Shown: piece by piece, positions 29,420 to 38,196 of the stretch
Layout of the letters: the number at the start of each line of letters is the position of its first letter
How positions within the stretch are numbered: position 1 is the stretch's first letter
Assembly: GCF_026625805.1 (NCBI RefSeq)
Contig: NZ_CP113064.1
Span: forward strand, 2,082,657-2,146,656
Origin: Brevundimonas sp. SL130
GTDB taxonomy: Bacteria; Pseudomonadota; Alphaproteobacteria; Caulobacterales; Caulobacteraceae
Reading direction: 5' to 3'
Length of the DNA: 64,000 bases
Program-made: the position numbers and the translations under genes
Notes under the pieces: model-generated
What the model saw: only the letters and a program-made list of their open reading frames with translations
Databases searched by the model: none
What the model was told of the DNA's origin: nothing

Positions 29420-29923
29420 CTAAGGGACAGCCGCGAACGAGTCGGGATGATGAAAGTCCGGCTTATCCGATGGATGCGCCAGGGCCCAATAGGCGATCGC
29501 CCCGTCCCCCCCCTCGACCACCGCCGTCAGCCCGACGACGCCCGTCGCATCCTCCGGCAGTTCGACATCCACCGTCAGCCCGAACCGCCCGGGCGCCAGC
29601 CGCGTGACGATGAAGGGCGCCGCGATCTCCAGCGCCCGCATCCCCTCCCGATAGGCGTCGAACCGATAGGCGGCCCAGGCCCCCGACGGCGACAGATTAT
29701 ATTCCACATAGCCGTCCGCCGTCCGCACGAAGGCCTCGAAACAGGTCGTCCGCCACAGTTCGTCGGTCCTTGCCCGCGCCGTCGCCTCGGGCCAGCGCAC
29801 AAACTCGACCGGCCCGGCCAGCAGATACTCCAGGCTCAACACCCGCCCCGCCCGCCGCGCCTCGACCTCCAGCGTCAGCCCGGCGGGCGGCGAAAGCGGG
29901 TGTGGGATCAGGGGCAGGCGCAT
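29420..29923 (-). CDS. DOMON-like domain protein
   Basis: The 167-residue protein is a single beta-rich domain. RTDELWRTTCFEAFV followed by YVEYNLSPSGAWAAYRFDAYREGM is the hallmark of the DOMON-like domain family common in alphaproteobacteria. Related DOMON domains bind haem or sugar, but this subfamily has no assigned function. No signal peptide is visible. It is divergent from the tyrS leader region and its upstream sequence holds the candidate tyrS promoter. Confidence 0.82.
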   Translation of the reverse strand: MRLPLIPHPLSPPAGLTLEVEARRAGRVLSLEYLLAGPVEFVRWPEATARARTDELWRTTCFEAFVRTADGYVEYNLSPSGAWAAYRFDAYREGMRALEIAAPFIVTRLAPGRFGLTVDVELPEDATGVVGLTAVVEGGDGAIAYWALAHPSDKPDFHHPDSFAAVP

Positions 29924-29943
29924 CTGTCCTTCGTAGCGAAGGC

Positions 29944-29973
29944 TTGACGCCGGTCAACGCTGCGCCTTATCCA
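29944..29973 (+). promoter_or_regulatory. Candidate promoter for the tyrS leader transcript
   Basis: ttgacg at 29944-29949 fits a -35 element. With 17-18 bases between, ttatcc (29967-29972) or tatcca (29968-29973) is a modest -10. Transcription would then begin about seven bases later, at the A of the ATG at 29980, producing a leaderless mRNA. The -10 is weak, so this is a prediction. Confidence 0.45.
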
Positions 29974-29979
29974 GAACCC

Positions 29980-30027
29980 ATGTTCGCCGCCCGCGCCATC
30001 GCCGGCCTGTATTACCGCCCGCTGTAA
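29980..30027 (+). CDS. Candidate tyrosine-rich leader peptide of tyrS
   Basis: The 15-codon frame encodes MFAARAIAGLYYRPL with two adjacent Tyr codons (tat tac at 30010-30015) near its end and a TAA stop. It starts where the predicted transcript would begin and ends 94 bp before the tyrS ATG. No Shine-Dalgarno site is present, which suits leaderless initiation as described for alphaproteobacterial trp leaders. Its position directly before tyrosyl-tRNA synthetase makes a ribosome-stalling attenuator plausible. The ORF is short enough to occur by chance, so confidence is moderate. Confidence 0.45.
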   Translation: MFAARAIAGLYYRPL

Positions 30028-30030
30028 GCG

Positions 30031-30069
30031 AGCGGCCCGCGAACACGCGCCGCCTTCGCTGGCGACGCG
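30031..30069 (+). promoter_or_regulatory. Mutually exclusive hairpins between the leader ORF and tyrS
   Basis: The stem 30046-30054 with 30061-30069 (nine pairs, one mismatch, loop ttcgct) could act as a terminator-like hairpin; it is followed by only a short pyrimidine stretch (ctctt). The gcggc at 30032-30036 can instead pair with gccgc at 30049-30053 and so break that stem. The ccgct at 30019-30023 can sequester agcgg at 30031-30035. This is the layout expected of attenuation, read by eye only. Confidence 0.4.
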
Positions 30070-30121
30070 CTCTTCGGAAATGGAAGACGACCGCCGGCAT
30101 CCCTGCTAACGGAGCCCCGCC

Positions 30122-31375
30122 ATGACCGAACAAGCCTTCAAATCCGACTTCCTCCGCACCCTCCAGGCGCGCGGCTACATCCATCAGATCACCCATCCGG
30201 TCGAGCTGGATGCGGCGGCGGCCGACGGCGTGGTGGCGGGCTACATCGGCTTCGACGCCACCGCCCCGTCGCTGCACGTGGGCAGCCTGATCCAGATCAT
30301 GATGTTGCGCCGGCTCCAGCAGGCGGGCGGCAAGCCCATCGTCCTGATGGGCGGCGGCACCACCAAGGTCGGCGACCCGACCGGCAAGGACACCTCGCGC
30401 CCCCAGCTGACCGAAGCGACCATCCAGTCGAACATCGACTCGATCCAGACGGTCTTCGCCAAATTCCTGACCTTCGGCGACGGGCCGACCGACGCGGTCA
30501 TGGTCAATAACGACGACTGGCTGTCGACCTACGGCTACATCCAGTTCCTGCGCGACTTCGGCACCCATTTCACCGTCAACCGGATGCTGAGCTTCGACTC
30601 GGTCAAGCTGCGCCTTGAGCGCGAGCAGCCGATGACCTTCCTTGAGTTCAACTACATGCTGATGCAGTCGGTGGACTTCCTGGAGCTGAACCGCAGCCAC
30701 GAGGTCACGCTCCAGATGGGCGGATCGGACCAGTGGGGCAACATCACCTCGGGCGTCGATCTGGTCCGTCGGGTGGATCAGAAGGCCGCGTTCGGCCTGA
30801 CCACCCCGCTGCTGACCACGGCCTCGGGCGGCAAGATGGGCAAGACGGCCCAGGGCGCCGTCTGGCTGAACGCCGAACAGCTCAGCCCCTATGACTACTG
30901 GCAGTTCTGGCGCAACGCCGAGGACGCCGACGTCGGCCGTTTCATGCGCCTGTTCACCGACCTGAGCCTGGAGCAGATCGCCGAATACGAGGCCCTGGAA
31001 GGCGCGGCCATCAACGACGCCAAGAAAGCCCTCGCCGACGCCGCCACCACCCTGCTGCACGGCGCCGACGAAGCCGCCAAGGCCCGCGCCGCCGCCGAGA
31101 ACGCCTTCGAAAAGGGTCAGATCTCCGCCGACCTGCCGACCATCGAACTGCCGGCGGCCGAGGTTTACGGCGCCATGATCGCCGCCGTCGTGACCAAGGC
31201 CGGCCTGACCGCCTCGAACGGCGAGGCCCGTCGCCTGGCCCAGGGCGGCGGCCTGCGCCTCAACGACGCCGCCGTGGCCGACGGCGCCCAGCTGCTGACC
31301 GAGGCCGACGTCAAGGACGGCGTCATCAAGCTGGCGGCCGGCAAGAAGAAGATCGTTCTGGTGAGGCCCATCTGA
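30122..31375 (+). CDS. tyrS: Tyrosyl-tRNA synthetase
   Basis: The 417-residue class-I synthetase charges tRNA-Tyr. The HIGH-equivalent is in [35 protein letters not shown] binds tRNA and amino acid, and the KMSKS-like loop reads [13 protein letters not shown]. The C-terminal S4-like RNA-binding domain (about 350-417) contains [22 protein letters not shown] precedes the ATG by about eight bases. It is joined to bcp by a one-base stop/start overlap. See the leader entry for possible regulation. Confidence 0.96.
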   Translation: MTEQAFKSDFLRTLQARGYIHQITHPVELDAAAADGVVAGYIGFDATAPSLHVGSLIQIMMLRRLQQAGGKPIVLMGGGTTKVGDPTGKDTSRPQLTEATIQSNIDSIQTVFAKFLTFGDGPTDAVMVNNDDWLSTYGYIQFLRDFGTHFTVNRMLSFDSVKLRLEREQPMTFLEFNYMLMQSVDFLELNRSHEVTLQMGGSDQWGNITSGVDLVRRVDQKAAFGLTTPLLTTASGGKMGKTAQGAVWLNAEQLSPYDYWQFWRNAEDADVGRFMRLFTDLSLEQIAEYEALEGAAINDAKKALADAATTLLHGADEAAKARAAAENAFEKGQISADLPTIELPAAEVYGAMIAAVVTKAGLTASNGEARRLAQGGGLRLNDAAVADGAQLLTEADVKDGVIKLAAGKKKIVLVRPI

Positions 31376-31842
31376 TGTCCGCCGCCGAAGGCCACCCCGC
31401 CCCCGCCCTCGACCTGCCGACCGACAACGGCGGCCGGGTCTCCCTCGCCGCCCTGAAGGGCAAGCCCGCCGTCGTCTATTTCTATCCCAAGGACGACACG
31501 ACCGGCTGTACCCGCGAGGCTCAGGACTTCACCGCCCTGGCGGCCGACTTCGCCGCCCTGGGCGTGCCCGTCATCGGCGTGTCCAAGGACACGGTGAAGA
31601 AGCACGACAAGTTCAAAGCCAAATACGACCTCGCCGTCACCCTGGCCTCGGACGAGGACGGCGTCGCCTGCGAGGCCTGGGGCGTCTGGGTGGAGAAGAA
31701 ACTCTACGGCCGCGAATATATGGGCATCGAGCGCGCCACCTTCCTGATCGACGCCGACGGTCGGGTCGCCAAGGCCTGGCGCAATGTGAAGGTGGCCGAC
31801 CACGCCGCCGCCGTTCTGGACGCCGTCCGCGCCCTCGGCTGA
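31375..31842 (+). CDS. bcp: Thioredoxin-dependent peroxiredoxin, Bcp/PrxQ type
   Basis: The 155-residue peroxidase reduces hydroperoxides. The peroxidatic cysteine is Cys45 in DDTTGCTREAQDF. The resolving cysteine found five residues later in E. coli Bcp is absent (Gln50); one further Cys near residue 102 (GVACEAWG) could serve, or the enzyme uses a 1-Cys mechanism. The start overlaps the tyrS stop (TGATG). Confidence 0.92.
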   Translation: MSAAEGHPAPALDLPTDNGGRVSLAALKGKPAVVYFYPKDDTTGCTREAQDFTALAADFAALGVPVIGVSKDTVKKHDKFKAKYDLAVTLASDEDGVACEAWGVWVEKKLYGREYMGIERATFLIDADGRVAKAWRNVKVADHAAAVLDAVRALG

Positions 31843-32034
31843 CGGCTCCCCGCCGACCCGACACCCGGCCGGTTGAAAAGCCGATTCAGGAATTCCCCTT
31901 CAGCGCGAGTCTCAATCAACAATCGCGTGATAATGCCCGCTTAACGCCATAATCGTGGTTAACGGGCGATAAACAGTCTTGCCCGTGTCATCGTTGCACC
32001 GGATAAACCTCACCTCGACGTGGGGGCGTTGCTT

Positions 32035-33183
32035 ATGACTGTGCAAGAACAATCTCAGGAACCATCCTGGCACGAACGTTTCTTGCCGGTGCGCTACCTG
32101 TACCTCCGCAGCCATGACGACATTCGCGCCTATGCCCTGACTGCACGTCGGCAGGTGGTGATCGCGCTCGTGGCCGTCGTCGCCCTGGGCTGGTCGCTGA
32201 TGGCCTCCGGCGCCTTCCTGTTCGACCTGATCGCCCAGCACCGGTCCGACGCCGAGGTCGTCCGCGCCCGCGCCGCCTCCGAACGCCTCAACGCCGACCT
32301 TCAGGCCCGACTGGAAAGCGCCGTGGTGCGCATGTCGGCCGCCAACGGCTCGCTGGAGCAGACCGCCGCCATGATCGAGCGGCGCCACGCCGCCCTGACC
32401 AATGTGATGGCCGACTTCCACGGGATCGAGGGGGCGGAGAAGGCTCTGGCTCCGGCCGCCATTCCCGCCACCGCCACGCCGATCCAACGGATCCTGGCGG
32501 TCCGCCTGGATCAGGAACGCCTGCTGGACCGGGCCGAGGACTTCGCCCAGACCCGCGCCGAACGCCTTCGCGTCGCCTTCCGTCTGGCCGGCCTCAACCC
32601 CGCCGCCTATGTCGCCGCCTCCGGCCCCCTGGGCGGCCCCCTGGTCGAGGCCCGCGATCCCCGCGCCCTGGCGGCCATCCTGGACGTGGACGAACCCTTC
32701 GCCGTCCGTATTCGTCACGCCGCTTCCAATCTGAACGAGATGCGGGCCCTGACTGACGCGGCCGAAGGTCTGCCGTTCAAACGTCCCACCCAGGCCCGCA
32801 CCACCTCCGGCTTCGGCGTCCGCTTCGATCCGTTCAACGGCCGGCCCGCCATTCACCAGGGCCAGGACTTCGCCGCCCCCCTGAACACGCCGATCTACGC
32901 CACGGCCCCCGGCGTCGTGGCCTTCGCCGGCGTTCGTTCAGGCTATGGCAATACTGTTGAGCTAGACCATGGGCGCGGTTTCAAGACGCGCTACGCCCAT
33001 CTCAACGTCCTGGGGGTCAAGCCCGGCCAGTCGGTCGCGCTCGGCCAACGCATCGGCGCCATGGGCACGACGGGCCGCTCCACCGGCGTCCACCTCCATT
33101 ACGAAGTCTGGCTGAACGGCCGACCACAGAACCCCGCACGCTTCCTCAGAGCAGGAGATCAACTTGTTCAACAAGACAAATAA
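32035..33183 (+). CDS. Membrane-anchored M23 (LytM-type) peptidoglycan endopeptidase, LmdC-like
   Basis: The ~382-residue protein has a short cytoplasmic N-terminus, one membrane helix at about residues 43-64 (VVIALVAVVALGWSLMASGAF), a coiled-coil stretch to ~110 and a C-terminal M23 domain. The zinc ligands are visible as HQGQDFAAP and HLHYEVW, with YAHL between. The ATG at 32035 is preferred because GGGGG lies eight bases before it; GTG at 32020 is an alternative. The next gene, overlapping by 20 bases, encodes a bactofilin. LmdC-BacA pairs of this type shape stalks or cell poles in Hyphomonas and relatives, which suggests the same partnership here. Confidence 0.9.
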   Translation: MTVQEQSQEPSWHERFLPVRYLYLRSHDDIRAYALTARRQVVIALVAVVALGWSLMASGAFLFDLIAQHRSDAEVVRARAASERLNADLQARLESAVVRMSAANGSLEQTAAMIERRHAALTNVMADFHGIEGAEKALAPAAIPATATPIQRILAVRLDQERLLDRAEDFAQTRAERLRVAFRLAGLNPAAYVAASGPLGGPLVEARDPRALAAILDVDEPFAVRIRHAASNLNEMRALTDAAEGLPFKRPTQARTTSGFGVRFDPFNGRPAIHQGQDFAAPLNTPIYATAPGVVAFAGVRSGYGNTVELDHGRGFKTRYAHLNVLGVKPGQSVALGQRIGAMGTTGRSTGVHLHYEVWLNGRPQNPARFLRAGDQLVQQDK

Positions 33184-33763
33184 AGCCCCGGCCCCGGCGC
33201 CTTCGCCCCGTCCGAACTCGCCCGTCATTCCGCCTCTGCCGGACATGCCGTCCGCGCCCCGCGCCGGCGTGGCCCCGTCCACGCCCTCGCCGGTCCCGAC
33301 CGGCCGCGGTCTGTCGACCCTGTCGTCGGACCTGGTGTTCGAAGGCAATGTCTCGGGCGCCGGCGATCTTCAGATCGACGGCCAGGTCAAGGGCGACGTC
33401 CGCGTCGGCCGCCTGATCGTCGGCGAGACCGGCGCCGTCGAAGGCAATGTCCAGGCCGACTATATCGAGGTGCGCGGCCGTATCGTCGGCGGCGTCCTGG
33501 GCAAACAGGTCAAACTGGTCGCCACCGCCTATGTGGACGGCGACATCACCGCCGAACAGCTGTCGATCGACGTGGGCGCCTTCTTCCAGGGCCGCGTCGC
33601 CCAGGGCCAGCGTCAGGCCCCTGCGCCCGCCGCCGTCACCCCGGTCGCGCCGCAACCGGCGCCTGCCCCCATCGCCAGCCCCGTCGCGTCGCCGGCTCCG
33701 GTCGTCGTCGCCTCGGCGCCGGACGCCCCGGCCGACAAGCCGACTGAAAAGGCTGCGGTCTAA
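33164..33763 (+). CDS. bacA: Bactofilin
   Basis: The 199-residue protein has Pro-rich, unstructured ends and a central bactofilin domain (about 55-140) of short beta-helix turns: LVFEGNVSGAGDLQIDGQVKG, GRLIVGETGAVEGNVQADY, VRGRIVGGVLGKQVKL, VDGDITAEQLSIDVGAFFQG. Bactofilins self-assemble into membrane-bound filaments that localise cell-wall enzymes. The start is TTG at 33164 with GGAG upstream; translation is probably coupled to the M23 gene it overlaps. Confidence 0.92.
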   Translation: MFNKTNKAPAPAPSPRPNSPVIPPLPDMPSAPRAGVAPSTPSPVPTGRGLSTLSSDLVFEGNVSGAGDLQIDGQVKGDVRVGRLIVGETGAVEGNVQADYIEVRGRIVGGVLGKQVKLVATAYVDGDITAEQLSIDVGAFFQGRVAQGQRQAPAPAAVTPVAPQPAPAPIASPVASPAPVVVASAPDAPADKPTEKAAV

Positions 33764-33772
33764 GCCTACAGC

Positions 33773-33799
33773 CTCCTCCCCATCACGGATGGGGAGGAG
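33773..33799. terminator. Palindrome between convergent bacA and prfB
   Basis: A perfect 12-bp stem, ctcctccccatc (33773-33784) and gatggggaggag (33788-33799) with an acg loop, fills the short gap between the two stop codons. It could end both transcripts, though neither side has a proper T run. The same cctccccatc/gatggggagg motif recurs elsewhere in the window, so it may be a dispersed repeat. Confidence 0.55.
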
Positions 33800-33803
33800 A
33801 CCT

Positions 33804-34926
33804 TCAGTCCAGGTTCGATCCGCGCGTCTCGCCGACCCGCGCCGCCAGGGCCGCGCCCATGAAGGCGTCCAGATCGCCGTCCAGCACCCCTTGGGTGTCC
33901 GACGTCTCGACCTCGGTCCGCAGGTCCTTCACCATCTGATACGGCTGCAACACATAGGATCGGATCTGGTGACCCCAGCCGATGTCCGTCTTGGCGTCGG
34001 CCAGGGCCTGCGCCACGGCCTCGCGCTTTTGCAGCTCCAGCTCGTACAGGCGCGCCCGCAGCATCTTCCACGCCTGTTCGCGGTTCTGGTGCTGCGACCG
34101 GCCGGCCTGGCAGGCCACGACCGTGTTGGTCGGAACGTGGGTCAGGCGCACGGCTGAGTCGGTCTTGTTGATGTGCTGACCGCCGGCGCCCGAGGCGCGA
34201 TAGGTGTCGGTGCGCACGTCCGACGGATTGATGTCGATCTCGATGGCGTCATCGACGACCGGCGACACCCCGATGGAGGCGAAGCTGGTGTGCCGCTTGG
34301 CCGCCGCGTCATAGGGGCTGATCCGCACCAGACGGTGCACGCCCGATTCCGACTTCAGCCAACCATAGGCGTTGGGGCCTGAAATCAGGATGGTGGCCGA
34401 CTTGACCCCCGCCTGTTCGCCCTCTTCGTGCGCCTCGATCGTCACCTCGTAGCCGTGCGCCTTGGCCCAGCGGGAATACATCCGCAGCAGCATCCCGGCC
34501 CAGTCGTTCGATTCGGTGCCGCCGGCGCCGGAGTTGACTTCCAGATAGGCGTCGTTGCCGTCGGCCTCGCCGGACAGCAGGGCTTCCAGCTCGGCGCGTG
34601 CGGCGCGGTCCTTGATGCCCCGCAGCGAGGCGCGCGCGTCTTCCAGCGCGCCCTCGTCGCCTTCCTCGTCCGCCATCTCGGCCAGCATCACCCCGTCCTC
34701 GAGGTCCTGCTCCATCGCCTTGACGGTGTTGATCTTGGCTTCCAGCTGCGAACGATCGCGGCTGACGGCCTGGGCCTCGTCGGGCTTGTCCCACAGCGTC
34801 GGGTCCTCGACCCGCGCATTCAGCTCATCGAGCTTTCTTAGAGCGACATCCCAGTCAAAGACGCCTCCTGAGCAGAGCGACGCTCTGCTCGATGTCGGCC
34901 TTCATGGCCTCGACATCCGGTCTCAT
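33804..34926 (-). CDS. prfB: Peptide chain release factor 2, with programmed +1 frameshift
   Basis: The gene is in two frames. It begins ATG at 34926 and reads 23 codons ([14 protein letters not shown]...) to CTT at 34860-34858, followed by an in-frame TGA at 34857-34855. Skipping T34857 continues as GAC (34856-34854) and reads on for 350 residues, giving 373 in total, normal for RF2. AGGAGG (34869-34864) lies three bases before CTT, exactly the spacing of the E. coli RF2 autoregulatory site. Domain signs are [13 protein letters not shown] (catalytic GGQ) and [17 protein letters not shown]. It terminates at UGA and UAA, and the shift lets RF2 level control its own synthesis. Confidence 0.96.
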
Positions 34927-35047
34927 CGCAATCTCCAGCGACAGAAGAGCCCTCAAGCAGCGCGGCCCGCAGGCCGCGCGATAGGGCAGGTTTAAAAGGA
35001 AACGGCGCGCCACGAGGACGCGCCGTTCGATGGGCCTACCTAGAGCC

Positions 35048-37459
35048 TCAATACAGTCCGCTCAAGTCCTCAGCCGGCGCCTTCTTCGGCGGCGGGGCGG
35101 CGGCGGCGGGCGGCGGGGCGTTGGCGCCGGCGGCGGCGGCCTCCTGTTCGCGGCGCACGACGTCATAATAGTTCTCGGGGCCCGCTGGCTGGGTCGGCGC
35201 CTGGGTCGGGGGCGGCGCCTGGCGTTCGGTGCCGGGACGGAAGGCTTCCTCTATGCCGTTCACCGTGCGGAAGACGGCGTTCTTGGGCCGCACGAAGGGC
35301 CGCGCGGGCCGTTCCTTCAGCGCCGTCTGCATGAAGTCGTTGAAGATCGGCACGGGCGTCGTCGCCCCCGTCTCGCCGGACCCCAGCGACCGATTGTCGT
35401 CGAAGCCGATGAAGACCCCGACCACGATGTCGGTGGTGAAGCCCACGAACCAGGCCGAGCGATATTCGTTGGTCGTGCCGGTCTTGCCCCCGACCCAACG
35501 GCCCAGGCCGCGCGCGCTGGCGGCGGTGCCGCGCTGGACCACGCCTTCCAGCATCGAACTCATCTGATAGGCGGTGATCGGGTCGATCACCTGGGTTCCG
35601 CGCGGCTGTAGACGCGGCGATTCCTGCCCCGAGAAGCCCCGGCCGCACTCGCGACAGCCCCGGTTGTCGGCCCGGAAAATGGTTTCCCCGTCCCGGTCCT
35701 GCACATAGTCGATCAGATAGGGGGTGATCCGACGCCCGCCGTTGGCGAAGGCCGAATAGGCGGCCGTGATCTCCAGCGGCGTGACCTCGCCCGCGCCCAG
35801 CGACACCGACAGGTTCGGCGTCATGCCGGGAATCCCCATCCGATCCGCCTGGTCGACGATCTTCTTCATGCCCACGGCCTCGGCCAGACGCACGGTCATG
35901 ACGTTGCGCGACAGTTCCAGCCCGCGCCTCAGGCTCTGCGGCCCGTAATATTCACGGCTATAGTTCTCGGGCGTCCAACGCTGGCCGTTGGCCCCGCCGG
36001 CGAAGCTGATCGGCGCGTCCAGCACGATGGAGGCGGGGGTGAAATCCCCCTCCAGCGCCGTCGCATAGACGAAGGGCTTGAAGGCCGACCCCGGTTGACG
36101 CCGCGCCTGGGTCGCCCGGTTGAAGCTGGACAGGGCGTAGGAATAGCCCCCCACCATCGCCAACACCCGGCCCGACTGAGGCTCGATGGCCACCAGGGCG
36201 CCGTTGACGCGTGGCAACTGTTTCAGGGCGAACTGGCCGTTCTTCTTCTCGACGAAGATCAGCTCGCCCCGTCGCAGTTGCTTGTTGGCGTTGGCCCAGG
36301 CGGCGTCGGCGGCGATCAGGGTTCCGCTCTCGTCGTCCTTGGCGGTGCGGATGCGGACCGTGTTCCCGCTGACGCTCTCGATGGCGGCGGCCTGCCAGGT
36401 GCGGCGCTCGGGCGGCGCCTGTTCCTTCAGGGCCGCGGCCTGCCAGCCCTCGGCGAAATCGGTCGTGCCCCAGCCCCCGCGCCAGCCGTGGCGGCGGTCA
36501 TAGTTCTCCAGCCCCTGCATCAGGGCCTGGCGCGCCGCCGTCTGCAAGGTCGGGTCCAGGGTGGTGCGCATATAGAAGCCGCCGGCGCGCAGTTGCGCCC
36601 CGAAGTCGGGATTGGCCGCAGCCTGGCGCCGCGCCTCTTCCACGAAGAAGTCCGCGTCCTTGTATTCCGACCGTTGCGGCGCATCGCGCGTGGCCAGCGG
36701 ACGGGCGCGCATCTCGACCAGCTGGGCCTCGGTCAGCCAGCCGCTCTGCTCCATCTCGCCCAGCACCCAGTCCCGCCGGCCCTTGGCCGCGCCGGGGTGG
36801 CGTTTGGGGTGATAATTGTTCGGCCCCTTGGGCAGGGAGGCCAGGAAGGCCGCCTCGTCCGGCGTCAGCTGCGCCAGCGACTTGCCGAAATAATTATAGG
36901 CCGCCGAGGCGATGCCGAACGAGCGATAGCCCAGGAAGATCTCGTTCAGATACAGGTTGAGGATCTGCTCCTTGGACAGGGTCGCCTCCAGGCGATTGGC
37001 CAGGATGGCTTCCTTCAGCTTGCGGTTCAGGCTCGATTCGTTGGTCAGCAGGACGTTCTTGGCCACCTGCTGGGTGATGGTCGATCCGCCTTCCAGCCGC
37101 CGCCCCTGCACCAGGTTGAAGACGTTCTTGATCGAGGCCCGGCCGATGCCGCCCACGTCGATCCCGCCGTGCTGGAAGAAGTTGCGATCCTCGGCCGCCA
37201 GGAAGGCCTGGACCACGGTCTCCGGAATCTGGTCATAGGACACATAGATTCGGCGCTCGTCCGAGAACTCGCCGATCAGGGTGCCGTCGCCGGCATAGAC
37301 CCGCGTCGCCGTCGGCGGCCGATAATCGGCCAGCTCGGAGGCGTCCGGCAGGTCATGAAACAGCCATGCCGCATAGACGGCGACGACCAACCCCGCCAGG
37401 GCGATGCCGCCCAGCAGAACCATGCCCGCCCATACGAACCAGCGTTCGGCAATCTTCAC
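35048..37459 (-). CDS. mrcA: Penicillin-binding protein 1A (bifunctional transglycosylase/transpeptidase)
   Basis: The ~803-residue class-A PBP polymerises and crosslinks peptidoglycan. A membrane helix lies near residues 9-32. The GT51 domain has the catalytic Glu90 in AAEDRNFFQHGG plus RRLEGGSTITQQVAKN and IFLGYRSFGIASAA. An OB-like insert follows. The transpeptidase domain carries Ser458 in RQPGSAFKPF, later SRNVMT and GGKTGTTNEYRSAWFVG. The C-terminal tail is Pro/Ala/Gln-rich. GTG at 37459 is preferred (GGAG six bases upstream); an ATG at 37534 gives a 25-residue non-homologous extension. Confidence 0.94.
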   Translation of the reverse strand: MKIAERWFVWAGMVLLGGIALAGLVVAVYAAWLFHDLPDASELADYRPPTATRVYAGDGTLIGEFSDERRIYVSYDQIPETVVQAFLAAEDRNFFQHGGIDVGGIGRASIKNVFNLVQGRRLEGGSTITQQVAKNVLLTNESSLNRKLKEAILANRLEATLSKEQILNLYLNEIFLGYRSFGIASAAYNYFGKSLAQLTPDEAAFLASLPKGPNNYHPKRHPGAAKGRRDWVLGEMEQSGWLTEAQLVEMRARPLATRDAPQRSEYKDADFFVEEARRQAAANPDFGAQLRAGGFYMRTTLDPTLQTAARQALMQGLENYDRRHGWRGGWGTTDFAEGWQAAALKEQAPPERRTWQAAAIESVSGNTVRIRTAKDDESGTLIAADAAWANANKQLRRGELIFVEKKNGQFALKQLPRVNGALVAIEPQSGRVLAMVGGYSYALSSFNRATQARRQPGSAFKPFVYATALEGDFTPASIVLDAPISFAGGANGQRWTPENYSREYYGPQSLRRGLELSRNVMTVRLAEAVGMKKIVDQADRMGIPGMTPNLSVSLGAGEVTPLEITAAYSAFANGGRRITPYLIDYVQDRDGETIFRADNRGCRECGRGFSGQESPRLQPRGTQVIDPITAYQMSSMLEGVVQRGTAASARGLGRWVGGKTGTTNEYRSAWFVGFTTDIVVGVFIGFDDNRSLGSGETGATTPVPIFNDFMQTALKERPARPFVRPKNAVFRTVNGIEEAFRPGTERQAPPPTQAPTQPAGPENYYDVVRREQEAAAAGANAPPPAAAAPPPKKAPAEDLSGLY

Positions 37460-37597
37460 TGCGTACTCCGACGACGCGCCCCGAAACCGTGCTTTAGCCC
37501 GCGTCGCCCCCCAAAGGCTAGGGCGCGGATGCAACGTCCCCTTCCCGTCATCCGTTAGGCCTGCATCTGAAGCCTTCCCAACCCCCAGGAGCCCACC

Positions 37598-38026
37598 ATG
37601 GAAGTTCTGTATCGCGCCCAGGCCACAGCCTCCGGCGGCGGCCGCGAAGACGGTCGCTCGGCCACCGACGACGGCAAGATCGACGTGAAACTGTCCACGC
37701 CTGCGGAAATGGGCGGCAAGGGCGGCGACGGGACCAATCCCGAACAGCTGTTCGCCGCCGGCTACGCCGCCTGCTACCTCAGCGCTCTGCGTCTGGTCAG
37801 CGGCAAGGCCGGCACGCCCGTGGGCCCCGACACCAAGGTCACCGCCGGGATCGGCTTAGGCAAGAACAGCAAGGGCGAGGGCTTCAACCTCGACGTCGAC
37901 CTGACCGTCACCGACCACGGCCTGGACCAGGCCGTCATCGACGACTTGATCCAGCAGGCCCACCAGGTCTGCCCCTATTCCAACGCCACGCGCGGCAATG
38001 TGGATGTTCGGCTGGCGGCCAAGTAA
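37598..38026 (+). CDS. ohr: Organic hydroperoxide resistance protein (Ohr)
   Basis: The 142-residue OsmC-fold peroxidase detoxifies organic hydroperoxides. The two reactive cysteines are in AAGYAACYLSAL and HQVCPYSNATRGN, and the opening MEVLYRAQATASGGGREDGRS is typical of Ohr rather than OsmC. No ohrR regulator is adjacent. GGAG lies seven bases before the ATG. It faces away from the PBP1A gene and is followed by a palindromic repeat. Confidence 0.93.
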   Translation: MEVLYRAQATASGGGREDGRSATDDGKIDVKLSTPAEMGGKGGDGTNPEQLFAAGYAACYLSALRLVSGKAGTPVGPDTKVTAGIGLGKNSKGEGFNLDVDLTVTDHGLDQAVIDDLIQQAHQVCPYSNATRGNVDVRLAAK

Positions 38027-38033
38027 ACACACT

Positions 38034-38159
38034 CCGCTCATCCCCGCGAAAGCGGGGACCCAGAGCCTTGGGCGATGATCGGACGGGGTTTCTCGCGGTC
38101 GTGGTCCAAGGCCCTGCCGAGCAAAAGAACTGGATCCCCGCTTTCGCGGGGACGAGCGG
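38034..38159. repeat. Dispersed palindromic element of a second type
   Basis: Arms 38034-38062 and 38131-38159 are reverse complements with two mismatches in 29 bases. Each arm also folds alone (tccccgc, gaaa loop, gcgggga). The element lies between ohr and cobS. A shortened relative is at 44866-44889. Confidence 0.85.
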
Positions 38160-38196
38160 GGTTTCAGTGGCCCCGAACCTGCGCTAATCGCAGACC

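Noticed and set aside
31941..31962. Possible CtrA binding site before the M23 peptidase gene
   Set aside because: Two ttaa half-sites occur, but they are 14 bases apart instead of the seven required.
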